A DNA stretch of 64,000 nt, taken from the NCBI GenBank assembly GCA_034408895.1, contig JAWXCI010000015.1:1-64000 (forward strand), read 5' to 3'. The DNA comes from UBA4660 sp034408895. GTDB lineage: Bacteria > Bacteroidota > Bacteroidia > Flavobacteriales_D > Sanyastnellaceae. Position 1 is the stretch's first letter. Each line of letters starts with the position of its first letter. The notes beneath the pieces were generated by a model, which had not been told where the DNA came from, made no database searches, and worked only from the letters and a program-made list of their open reading frames with translations. This document shows, piece after piece, positions 45,350-52,457 of the stretch. The position numbers and the translations under genes were made by a program.

Positions 45350-45391
45350 TACTTTATGTTGAAATTATTATCATATAGTAATACTTTATGT
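45350..45391. repeat. Two direct repeats spaced 32 bp upstream of the second DUF4143 ATPase
   Basis: TACTTTATGT occurs at 45350-45359 and again at 45382-45391, exactly 32 bp apart. On the gene's strand it reads ACATAAAGTA, preceded by TTT-rich bases. It is the counterpart, with different sequence but similar spacing, of the AAGGACAA array before the first ATPase. Confidence 0.6.
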
Positions 45392-45466
45392 CAAAGTACG
45401 CATTGAGACAAGCTCATGGAAAAACACAACATCTTGAAAGAAATTTAATTGAAAACAGCCATCGGG

Positions 45467-46711
45467 TCAAACAAACATCAACACCGGGTTCTCAAGATTT
45501 GCTTTAAGTGTTTGAAGAAAAGCCGCGCCTGTTGCGCCATCCACAGCGCGGTGGTCGCAACTCAAGGTCACTTTCATCACATTGCCGGGAACAACGATTC
45601 CGTTTTTCACAACAGGTGTTTGTTTGATTGCACCCACAGCAAGAATGCATGAGTCTGGCGGATTGATTATGGCCGTGAATTCTTCAATACCGAACATGCC
45701 GAGATTGGAAATGGTGAAGGTGTTTCCTTCCCAATCCTGCGGCTGGAGTTTTTTTGTTTTTGCCTTTTCTGCAAGCGTTTTCACTTCTGAATTTATCTCT
45801 ACGAAAGATTTTGTGTCCGCAAAACGAACTACTGGAACCAGCAATCCTTCTTCTACTGCAATGGCAACTCCAATGTGAACATGGTCATTGAAACGAATCA
45901 CATCACCAAGCCAGGATGAGTTCACCTTAGGATGTTTGTGCAATGCAACTGCTGCGGCTTTTATCACCATGTCGTTGAAAGAAATTTTCGAGCCTGCTTG
46001 TTCCAGGATAGCGTTTCGCGCACTCACAGCATTGTCCATGTCAATCTCCATAGTGAGATAGAAATGCGGTGCAGTGAATTTGCTTTCAGCCAACCTTCGT
46101 GCAATGGTTTTGCGCATTTGCGAAACCTGTTCTTCGTGAAAATTTTCTACTTGTGATCGTGATGCTGACGAGAAACCAGGGGCAAAATTTTCCACATCGC
46201 GTTTCACAATTCTTCCACCATCACCACTGCCTGCGATACGGGTGATATTCATTCCCTTTTCCTCAGCCATCTTTTTTGCCAGTGGTGACGCCTTGGTTCT
46301 TCCGTTGGTTGATTGAATCTTTGCAACGGGAGCGGCAGGTGCTTTGGCTGCAATGGGGGCAGCAACAGGTTGTGGTGCAGGAATGGATGCCTCAGCTACA
46401 GGTAACGCAATTGGTGCTGATACATTTTCAGAAACTTTCGTTTCATTTTCGAGGATGGCGCTGATGTCTTCCCCTTCTATACCTATGATGGCAAGAAGTG
46501 CATTCACCCTTGCCGTTTTCCCAGATTCAATTCCGATGTGAAGCAACATGCCGTTGTATGGCGATTCGTAATCCATCGTGGCCTTGTCAGTTTCTATTTC
46601 AGCAAGCAATTCGCCCACTTTCACTTTGTCACCAATTTTTTTGTGCCACTTAGCCACGGTTCCTTCCGTCATCGTATCGCTAAGCTTTGGCATTCTGTCA
46701 ATCTCGGCCAT
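45467..46711 (-). CDS. pdhC: Pyruvate dehydrogenase complex dihydrolipoamide acetyltransferase (E2)
   Basis: Acetyl-transfer core of the pyruvate dehydrogenase complex. 414 residues: one lipoyl domain with the lipoylated Lys in EIETDKATMDYES (about 42), an Ala/Pro-rich linker, an E3-binding domain (KASPLAKKMAEEKGMN), and the catalytic domain with SCDHRAVDGATGAAFL. It lies downstream of pdhA on the same strand, 42 bases apart; the E1 beta gene is not here, as in many Bacteroidota. No additional lipoyl domain is present. Confidence 0.95.
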   Translation of the reverse strand: MAEIDRMPKLSDTMTEGTVAKWHKKIGDKVKVGELLAEIETDKATMDYESPYNGMLLHIGIESGKTARVNALLAIIGIEGEDISAILENETKVSENVSAPIALPVAEASIPAPQPVAAPIAAKAPAAPVAKIQSTNGRTKASPLAKKMAEEKGMNITRIAGSGDGGRIVKRDVENFAPGFSSASRSQVENFHEEQVSQMRKTIARRLAESKFTAPHFYLTMEIDMDNAVSARNAILEQAGSKISFNDMVIKAAAVALHKHPKVNSSWLGDVIRFNDHVHIGVAIAVEEGLLVPVVRFADTKSFVEINSEVKTLAEKAKTKKLQPQDWEGNTFTISNLGMFGIEEFTAIINPPDSCILAVGAIKQTPVVKNGIVVPGNVMKVTLSCDHRAVDGATGAAFLQTLKANLENPVLMFV

Positions 46712-46753
46712 GATTTTCTATAAAGGGATTAGGGTAAAAAAGAAGTGAAAGAA

Positions 46754-47803
46754 CTAGTCTTTCACATAAGGATAGTCAGGTTGCATGTAAACATCTTTGA
46801 ACAACTCATCAGCCGGAGGATAAGGAGACTCTTCCGCAAACTTCACTGATTCATCCACAATGTTTTTGATTTCAGTTTCCACTGATTCAATAGCTTCTTC
46901 ACTCATCCAGTTGTTTTTGCGGATCACCTCAAGCACGTAATCAATTGGGTCGCGGTCCATGTGTTCCTGTACTTCTTCCTTGCTGCGGTACTTCTGCGGA
47001 TCGCTCATACTATGGCCTTTGTAGCGATAGGTTTTGATATCTAGCAGTGTGGGGCCTTCTCCTTTTCTTCCACGATCCGCAGCACGCTTAATCGCTTCAC
47101 ATACTGTTTCTGGCCTCATGCCGTCAACCGTTTCCGAGGGCATTTTGTAAGATGCTCCAAGTAATGATAAGTCAGTAACATTGGAAGTGCGTTCCACTGA
47201 TGTTCCCATTGCGTACTGGTTATTTTCGATGATGAAAATGACCGGTAGTTTCCAGGTCATCGCCATGTTGAACGTTTCATGCAATGCTCCTTGTCTCGCA
47301 GCGCCATCACCAAAGAAGCAAACCGTCACGTGGTCTTCACCGCGATATTTATCAGCGAACGCGATTCCGGCACCCATAGGAATTTGCGCTCCGACAATTC
47401 CGTGTCCGCCAAAAAGATTTTTCTCTTTATCGAACATGTGCATGGAACCGCCTTTTCCTTTCGAAAGTCCTGTTATTCGACCATACAACTCGGCCATTAC
47501 TTTTTTCGGGTCACTGCCCATTGCAAGAGGATGAGCGTGGTCGCGGTATGCCGTAATCACACGGTCAGTCGGGCGGATAGCTTCAACCATTCCGCTCAGC
47601 ACAGCTTCCTGCCCAATGTAGAGATGACAAAATCCTCCAAATTTCTGATTTAAGTAAAGGTGGCCGCATTTCTCCTCGAACCTTCGCATGAGTAACATCT
47701 CGCGATACCACTTAACATAAGTGTCTTTTGTGTAACGGGGGGGAGCGCTTTTTTTCATCTCACCATTGGTTGCGGTTTGCTTGCTTGCAGAAACAGTGGG
47801 CAT
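46754..47803 (-). CDS. pdhA: Pyruvate dehydrogenase E1 component subunit alpha
   Basis: Thiamine-diphosphate-binding alpha subunit. 349 residues. TPP motif is FFGDGAARQGALHETFNMAMTWKLPVIFIIENNQYAM; the phosphorylation-loop region YRYKGHSMSDP is present. RDHAHPLAMG and GKGGSMHMF also fit. It is the first gene of the pdhA-pdhC pair. The short N-terminal extension before YVKWYREMLLMRRFEEK is rich in Ser/Thr and Lys. Confidence 0.95.
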   Translation of the reverse strand: MPTVSASKQTATNGEMKKSAPPRYTKDTYVKWYREMLLMRRFEEKCGHLYLNQKFGGFCHLYIGQEAVLSGMVEAIRPTDRVITAYRDHAHPLAMGSDPKKVMAELYGRITGLSKGKGGSMHMFDKEKNLFGGHGIVGAQIPMGAGIAFADKYRGEDHVTVCFFGDGAARQGALHETFNMAMTWKLPVIFIIENNQYAMGTSVERTSNVTDLSLLGASYKMPSETVDGMRPETVCEAIKRAADRGRKGEGPTLLDIKTYRYKGHSMSDPQKYRSKEEVQEHMDRDPIDYVLEVIRKNNWMSEEAIESVETEIKNIVDESVKFAEESPYPPADELFKDVYMQPDYPYVKD

Positions 47804-47873
47804 AGGAATTTCGGATTGAGGAGGACAAATATAAAGGCGTGTATTGACTTGACTTTTGCCTTGAAGGGTTCAA

Positions 47874-48365
47874 TCACTCCTTCTTTAATCCTGATTCATT
47901 AAAGAAAAGCGGAAGCAGACTTCCGACACTTTCGGCTATCCACACCGGGCCGGTTTTTCCCTGCATTATGATCTGGATATTTTCTCCTTGGTTCATTTCA
48001 TACTCCAGCATGGATTGGCGGCAAGCACCGCATGAAGCTGATGGAGTGTTGCTATCATGATCGGCATGGGTGGCTACTATGGCAAGGGCTTTCATTTTCA
48101 TTCGGGGAAACCGGGATCCGGCTGCAAACACCGCTACACGTTCTGCACAAAGTCCGGAAGGATAGGCCATGTTCTCCTGATTGGTGCCAGTAACAATTTC
48201 ACCATTTTCCATTAACACCGAGGCAGCAACCCGGTATCTGCTGTAAGGCGAATAGGAATTCACCAATTGGGCATGAGCAGCTCTCAACAGAATGTTTACA
48301 GAGTTCTCAAGTTCATTCGCTGAGTCAAAGATTGATATGGATGTAATTAATTTTTGTTGTTTCAT
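47874..48365 (-). CDS. cdd: Cytidine deaminase
   Basis: Converts cytidine/deoxycytidine to uridine. 163 residues, tetrameric-type length. Zinc motif CAERVAVFAAG (with Cys instead of His, as usual in this class) and SCGACRQSMLEY are intact. YSPYSRYRVAASV at the N-terminal side is typical. Divergent from the VTC gene. Confidence 0.93.
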   Translation of the reverse strand: MKQQKLITSISIFDSANELENSVNILLRAAHAQLVNSYSPYSRYRVAASVLMENGEIVTGTNQENMAYPSGLCAERVAVFAAGSRFPRMKMKALAIVATHADHDSNTPSASCGACRQSMLEYEMNQGENIQIIMQGKTGPVWIAESVGSLLPLFFNESGLKKE

Positions 48366-48434
48366 GGAAAAAAATCGAAGTGTAATCTTCTTTTTTCAAT
48401 AACTCTTGCCGAAAGTAAGTCTTAACGGAAACTT

Positions 48435-48442
48435 TACATTTG
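48435..48442 (+). promoter_or_regulatory. TAnnTTTG -7 element before the VTC-domain gene
   Basis: TACATTTG matches the -7 consensus exactly, 12 bases before the ATG at 48455. No good -33 box. Confidence 0.45.
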
Positions 48443-48454
48443 CCCACCACTGCA

Positions 48455-49216
48455 ATGGAAAATCTTGAGCAAATACTTCAGGGCTTCAAGCCCATTACCC
48501 TTTCCGAGATGGACGGTGTACAACTGATGGACAGGACGGACACCAAATTTATGCTTTCGCGGGGAGAACTTGAAGATATTCTCAAAGCCCTTCCTCATAC
48601 CTACCGTGTGCTCGAAGTGAACGGCATCCGCCAGAGCCATTATGAAACGCTTTACTATGATACGGAAGATTTCCACCACTTCATCCTCCATCAAAACGGC
48701 AAGCGCAACCGCTACAAGATCCGAATGAGAAAATATGTGGACAGTGACCTTACATTTCTGGAAGTGAAATTCAAGAGCAACCGCGAACGAACCATCAAGA
48801 ACAGGATGAAACTCCCAGAAATTGGTGAGGTGCTTGAAGAAAAATCAATGGAGTTTTTGGGAAAGCAACCCAACCTTGATGAAAACAAACTGGTTCCCAA
48901 AATCTGGAATGCATTCAAGCGCATCACTCTTGTGAATGAAGAACTAAAAGAAAGATTGACTATTGATTGCGAACTTTCTTTCCGGCAAAACGGCTCTTCA
49001 GTTTTGCTTCCCAAAGTGGTAATTGCAGAAGTAAAACAGGAACGCGCCAACAGGCATTCGCCTTTTATGGTAGAGGTGAAAAGACGGATGATTAGACCGG
49101 AGAGCATTAGCAAATACTGCCTCGGTGTTGCGCTTCTTTTCCCACACGTGAAATCAAACAATTTCAAACAAAAGATTCTTAAAATAAAACGACTTGAAAA
49201 TGGAATGGCTGCTTAA
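48455..49216 (+). CDS. VTC-domain protein (polyphosphate polymerase-like)
   Basis: 253 residues of the VTC/CYTH-like tunnel fold, related to yeast polyphosphate polymerase. Basic strands typical of the tunnel wall are seen: DRTDTKFMLSRGEL, NRYKIRMRKYVDSDLTFLEVKFKSNRERTIKNRMK, FKRITLVNEELKERLTID and IAEVKQER, with the final SISKYCLGV. The ATG at 48455 is used rather than the TTG at 48440. It overlaps the DUF4956 gene by 17 bases; this pairing is recurrent in bacteria. Whether it makes polyphosphate is inferred from the family. Confidence 0.85.
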   Translation: MENLEQILQGFKPITLSEMDGVQLMDRTDTKFMLSRGELEDILKALPHTYRVLEVNGIRQSHYETLYYDTEDFHHFILHQNGKRNRYKIRMRKYVDSDLTFLEVKFKSNRERTIKNRMKLPEIGEVLEEKSMEFLGKQPNLDENKLVPKIWNAFKRITLVNEELKERLTIDCELSFRQNGSSVLLPKVVIAEVKQERANRHSPFMVEVKRRMIRPESISKYCLGVALLFPHVKSNNFKQKILKIKRLENGMAA

Positions 49217-49955
49217 CGTAATTGAGGCACTGAATAACGGTATTAATGTGTTTGTGCAGGGAGCAACCCCAGACCCCAATCCTGTTGCCACAGGCTTTAA
49301 TCCCCTTGGCAGCATTGATCTCGCGCATTGGGAAGACCTGGTTGGGCTCGTCATACGTCTATTAATGCACATGGCGTTTGTGACCGTGCTGGTTCGATTT
49401 ATCTATTACCCTATTGCCCGAAGGAAGGATTTCCTCTTTACCTACATCCTTATGGGTGTTTCAATTTTTCTGATGTGCCTGATACTTTCCAAGGTGAATA
49501 TTGACACGGGTCTGGGCCTTGGACTTTTCGCGGTGTTTGCCATTATCCGTTATCGTACTGATGCCATTCCCATCAAAGAAATGACTTACCTCTTTGTGGT
49601 AATAGCCATGTCAGTGATGAATGCTTTGATTAATAAAAAAATCAGCATGGTAGAATTGGTATTTGCAAATGCCGTGATCATCGGAATTGTTTATGGTCTT
49701 GAAAAGGTGTGGTTGCTGCGGCACGAATCACAAAAACTGGTGGTCTATGAAAACATTGACTTCATCCAGAAAGGCCGCAGACAAGAGTTGATAGATGATC
49801 TTGAAAAAAGGACTGCCATCAAAATCAATCGTGTTGACATCGGTAAGATTGACTTCCTGCGCGATGTGGTTACCATCCGCATTTTCTTTTATGAGGATGA
49901 ACAGAACAGTCACATGGACGACAGCTTCAGTGGTCGCGGAGGCAGTGGCGATTAA
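49200..49955 (+). CDS. DUF4956 family membrane protein
   Basis: 251 residues from the ATG at 49200, with four to five membrane helices in about residues 45-175 (MAFVTVLVRFIYYPIARRKDF, FTYILMGVSIFLMCLIL, GLGLGLFAVFAIIRYRTDAIPIKEMTYLFVV). A cytoplasmic C-terminal domain follows. DUF4956 proteins regularly accompany VTC-domain enzymes and probably form the membrane partner. The upstream TTG at 49194 was rejected. Confidence 0.85.
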   Translation: MEWLLNVIEALNNGINVFVQGATPDPNPVATGFNPLGSIDLAHWEDLVGLVIRLLMHMAFVTVLVRFIYYPIARRKDFLFTYILMGVSIFLMCLILSKVNIDTGLGLGLFAVFAIIRYRTDAIPIKEMTYLFVVIAMSVMNALINKKISMVELVFANAVIIGIVYGLEKVWLLRHESQKLVVYENIDFIQKGRRQELIDDLEKRTAIKINRVDIGKIDFLRDVVTIRIFFYEDEQNSHMDDSFSGRGGSGD

Positions 49956-49991
49956 CATCAAACCAGTCTCGCTTCAATTCAACCGACTTCC

Positions 49992-50468
49992 ATGAAGAAC
50001 TTCTTTGTTTTTCTTTTACTCTTTAGTCTCAGCATTCTTTGCCGCACCCAAACTTATGTGTACGACAGTGAGCGCATGTATTATGACCAACTCCGGTTCA
50101 CTGTCATTTCAGGTCATATAATTCCGGGCAACTCCACCTTTTGGAGCGAAGCAATACTGACAGCCCAGAACCAAAAAATATTTGACGGCTTCAGCACCAC
50201 CACTTTTGATGCACTCTTCACTTTGAATAACGGTAAACTCTACATTGGGAATAGCCAATTCTCGTTCGACATCAAGTACACCATTAGCAATGGAAAAATT
50301 TACAATGGCGATAGCACCTTGCTCATGGATACACTGTTCACATTCCACAACGGCATTCTTTATAAGGGTGACAGCACTTTTTACACCGATGCGTTGCTGT
50401 GGTGCCAGGGAGAAAATCTCAAGGAAATTGAGTTATTTGCCTTGCTGCTCGCCCTGGGATTGTTGTAA
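49992..50468 (+). CDS. Exported protein with five 20-residue tandem repeats
   Basis: 158 residues; a signal peptide ends near RTQ. From residue 40 to 139 there are five consecutive units of exactly 20 residues with the pattern NGKxYxGxSTxxxDxLFTxx; the three best are NGKLYIGNSQFSFDIKYTIS, NGKIYNGDSTLLMDTLFTFH and NGILYKGDSTFYTDALLWCQ. It then ends in a hydrophobic tail (ELFALLLALGLL) that may insert in the membrane. The repeat suggests a small beta-solenoid or beta-flower-like fold. It directly follows the VTC/DUF4956 genes, so a shared operon is likely. Function unknown. Confidence 0.7.
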   Translation: MKNFFVFLLLFSLSILCRTQTYVYDSERMYYDQLRFTVISGHIIPGNSTFWSEAILTAQNQKIFDGFSTTTFDALFTLNNGKLYIGNSQFSFDIKYTISNGKIYNGDSTLLMDTLFTFHNGILYKGDSTFYTDALLWCQGENLKEIELFALLLALGLL

Positions 50469-50499
50469 TAATTTTCCCGCAGCAGTCCCAAAAACGACT

Positions 50500-50907
50500 T
50501 CATACTTTCTTATCCTGGCACAATTCAACCAGCACTCCGTTGGATGATTTGGGATGGAGGAAGGCAATGAGCTTTCCATCAGCACCTTCCTTTGGTTCTT
50601 CGTTTATCACTCGGTAGCCGAGTGATTTCAAACGTTCAATTTCCGAATGAATGTCATCCACCTCGAATGCGAGGTGATGGATGCCTTCGCGGTTGTTCAG
50701 AAGAAATTTTGCTATGGCACTAGTGTCATCTATGGCCTGCAGCAACTCAATCTTGCTTTCGCCCATTTGGAAGAATGAAGTAATAACGGCTTCACTTGCC
50801 ACGCGTTCTTCTTTGTAGGGTGCAACACCGAGCAAATCTTCAAAAATTTTGTTGGATGCAGCAATGTCTTTCACGGCAATACCTATGTGTTCTATTTTTT
50901 TGAGCAT
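50500..50907 (-). CDS. mce: Methylmalonyl-CoA epimerase
   Basis: Racemises methylmalonyl-CoA in propionate/succinate interconversion. 135 residues from the ATG at 50907 (MLKKIEHIGIAVKD), a glyoxalase-fold protein. Metal-site residues appear in the HIGIAVKD start, in GIHHLAFEVDDI and in GVLVELCQ. GTG/ATG starts five codons upstream are unnecessary. The mutase subunits are not in the window. Confidence 0.92.
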   Translation of the reverse strand: MLKKIEHIGIAVKDIAASNKIFEDLLGVAPYKEERVASEAVITSFFQMGESKIELLQAIDDTSAIAKFLLNNREGIHHLAFEVDDIHSEIERLKSLGYRVINEEPKEGADGKLIAFLHPKSSNGVLVELCQDKKV

Positions 50908-50977
50908 AGTGCAAAAAAACAAATCCTTCTCAAAACGTAGGTTTGAGAAGGGTTGAATTTCATTAGTAAGGAAAATC

Positions 50978-51511
50978 TTAGATCGCGTTCATCGAGTCCA
51001 CAACTTTTCTCATCACTTCAAGTTGCTGCTCATTGAAACTGCCTTGTGGTGCTGTGCGGACCGTATAATCCTTTCCGGCCAATTGTATGTGCTGGATGAA
51101 TTGCATGAGATAGGCAGAGCCATCGGGCAGATGGCGCTGGTAAACAATTTTCCTTGAATCGTTTTCAACCATTTTGACTTTCCACATCAGGTCTTCCTCC
51201 AAATCTTTTTTGATGTAGGCCAGGTTGGGTTTTCCTTCGGTCATCACCAGGCCGAAGTCTTCGCCAGCTTTCATCTCAAGTTCACCTGAAGCATCATTGA
51301 AATGAATATCCGCTGGATTCGCTGAAAGAAATTCTTTCGGGAAGACACAAGAAAACTTAAACACAGATTGGCTCACTGTAATAATAGAGTCGGTTGTCGA
51401 AGTAGTTGCAACCGCAAGTGGAACACCCGGAGGCGTTTCGTTGCATGAAAAAAGTATGCTTGCTGTAGAAAGAAGGAAGAAAGAAAAAAATTTTGTCCTA
51501 ATGTTTTGCAT
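50978..51511 (-). CDS. Hypothetical lipoprotein
   Basis: 177 residues from the ATG at 51511. The lipobox is LFSC (Cys about 23). The mature domain contains FKFSCVFPKEFLSANPADIHF and YLMQFIQHIQLAGKDYTVRTAPQGS, a single beta-rich domain. The family is not recognised. It is divergent from the SDR gene. Confidence 0.65.
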   Translation of the reverse strand: MQNIRTKFFSFFLLSTASILFSCNETPPGVPLAVATTSTTDSIITVSQSVFKFSCVFPKEFLSANPADIHFNDASGELEMKAGEDFGLVMTEGKPNLAYIKKDLEEDLMWKVKMVENDSRKIVYQRHLPDGSAYLMQFIQHIQLAGKDYTVRTAPQGSFNEQQLEVMRKVVDSMNAI

Positions 51512-51595
51512 GGTTGAATATTGGATTAGTGCGTGTTTACGATTTGCGGCAAAAATTGGTTCAACTTGCAGCCCATAATAAATAATTTTTTGAAC

Positions 51596-52381
51596 ATGAA
51601 TCTCGATCTTACCGGAAAACGTGCGCTTGTTTGTGGAAGCACTCAAGGCATTGGCAGAGCCTCGGCCAGGGAATTGGCTGAACTGGGCGCCTCGGTAGTG
51701 CTTATGGCCCGAAGTGAAGACAAACTAAAACAAGTAGTTGCAACTCTGGATAATTCCCGAGGACAGCAGCATGAATACCTCGTGGCTGATTTTTCGCATC
51801 CACACCTGGTGAAGGAAGCCATCGAGAATTTTGTATTGAAAAATTCCGTTCACATCCTGGTGAACAATACTGGCGGACCCGATCCTGGAAAAGTCATTGA
51901 TGCTGATGTGGAGGAATTCCGTATTGCCTTCAACAATCATTTGGTATGCAACCACATTCTTGTTCGGGCCTTGGTTAGGGGAATGAAAGAAGCAGGCTAT
52001 GGCCGTATCATCAACATCATATCTACCTCAGTAAAACAGCCTTTGCCCAACCTTGGAGTGTCCAATACCATTCGTGCGGCAGTAGCCAACTGGGCTAAAA
52101 CATTGGCGAATGAACTTGGCCAATTCAACATCACGGTGAACAATGTGTTGCCCGGTGCCACGGAAACTGGGAGATTAGAAGCCATCTTGCGCAACACATC
52201 CGAAAAAACAGGAAAGGCGTTGGATGAAGTGAAATACGAAATGGCCGCTGAAGTCCCCATGAAGCGCCTTGCCAAGCCGGAAGAGATTGCCTCGGCTGTT
52301 GCATTTCTTGCATCGCCTGCGGCATCCTACATCAATGGCATCAACCTGCCCGTAGATGGTGGCCGAACCAAAAGTCTTTAG
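51596..52381 (+). CDS. Short-chain dehydrogenase/reductase with non-standard active site
   Basis: 261 residues from the ATG at 51596. NAD(P)-binding motif is CGSTQGIGRASARELAELG and NNTGGPDPG replaces the NNAG motif. The usual catalytic YxxxK is absent: the corresponding helix reads LGVSNTIRAAVANWAKTLANEL with Asn/Arg in place of Tyr/Lys, while STS keeps a Ser. This matches the BKR-like SDR subgroup (cd05344-type) in which these residues are replaced. Substrate is unknown. The upstream extension from 51533 was rejected. Confidence 0.82.
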   Translation: MNLDLTGKRALVCGSTQGIGRASARELAELGASVVLMARSEDKLKQVVATLDNSRGQQHEYLVADFSHPHLVKEAIENFVLKNSVHILVNNTGGPDPGKVIDADVEEFRIAFNNHLVCNHILVRALVRGMKEAGYGRIINIISTSVKQPLPNLGVSNTIRAAVANWAKTLANELGQFNITVNNVLPGATETGRLEAILRNTSEKTGKALDEVKYEMAAEVPMKRLAKPEEIASAVAFLASPAASYINGINLPVDGGRTKSL

Positions 52382-52415
52382 GGGTCTCCTTTAAAGTGCT
52401 ACATACTAAAGAAGA

Positions 52416-52423
52416 TACTTTTG
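52416..52423 (+). promoter_or_regulatory. TAnnTTTG -7 element before porZ
   Basis: TACTTTTG is a perfect -7 match 34 bases before the ATG at 52458. The TTTA at 52390 is a weak -33 candidate at a long spacing. Confidence 0.45.
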
Positions 52424-52457
52424 CGTTCGCTCCCGGCTGAACAGCATCCTTCTCAAA

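Noticed and set aside
45467..47803. Missing E1 beta subunit as gene loss
   Set aside because: A pdhA-pdhC pair with pdhB elsewhere is usual in Bacteroidota.
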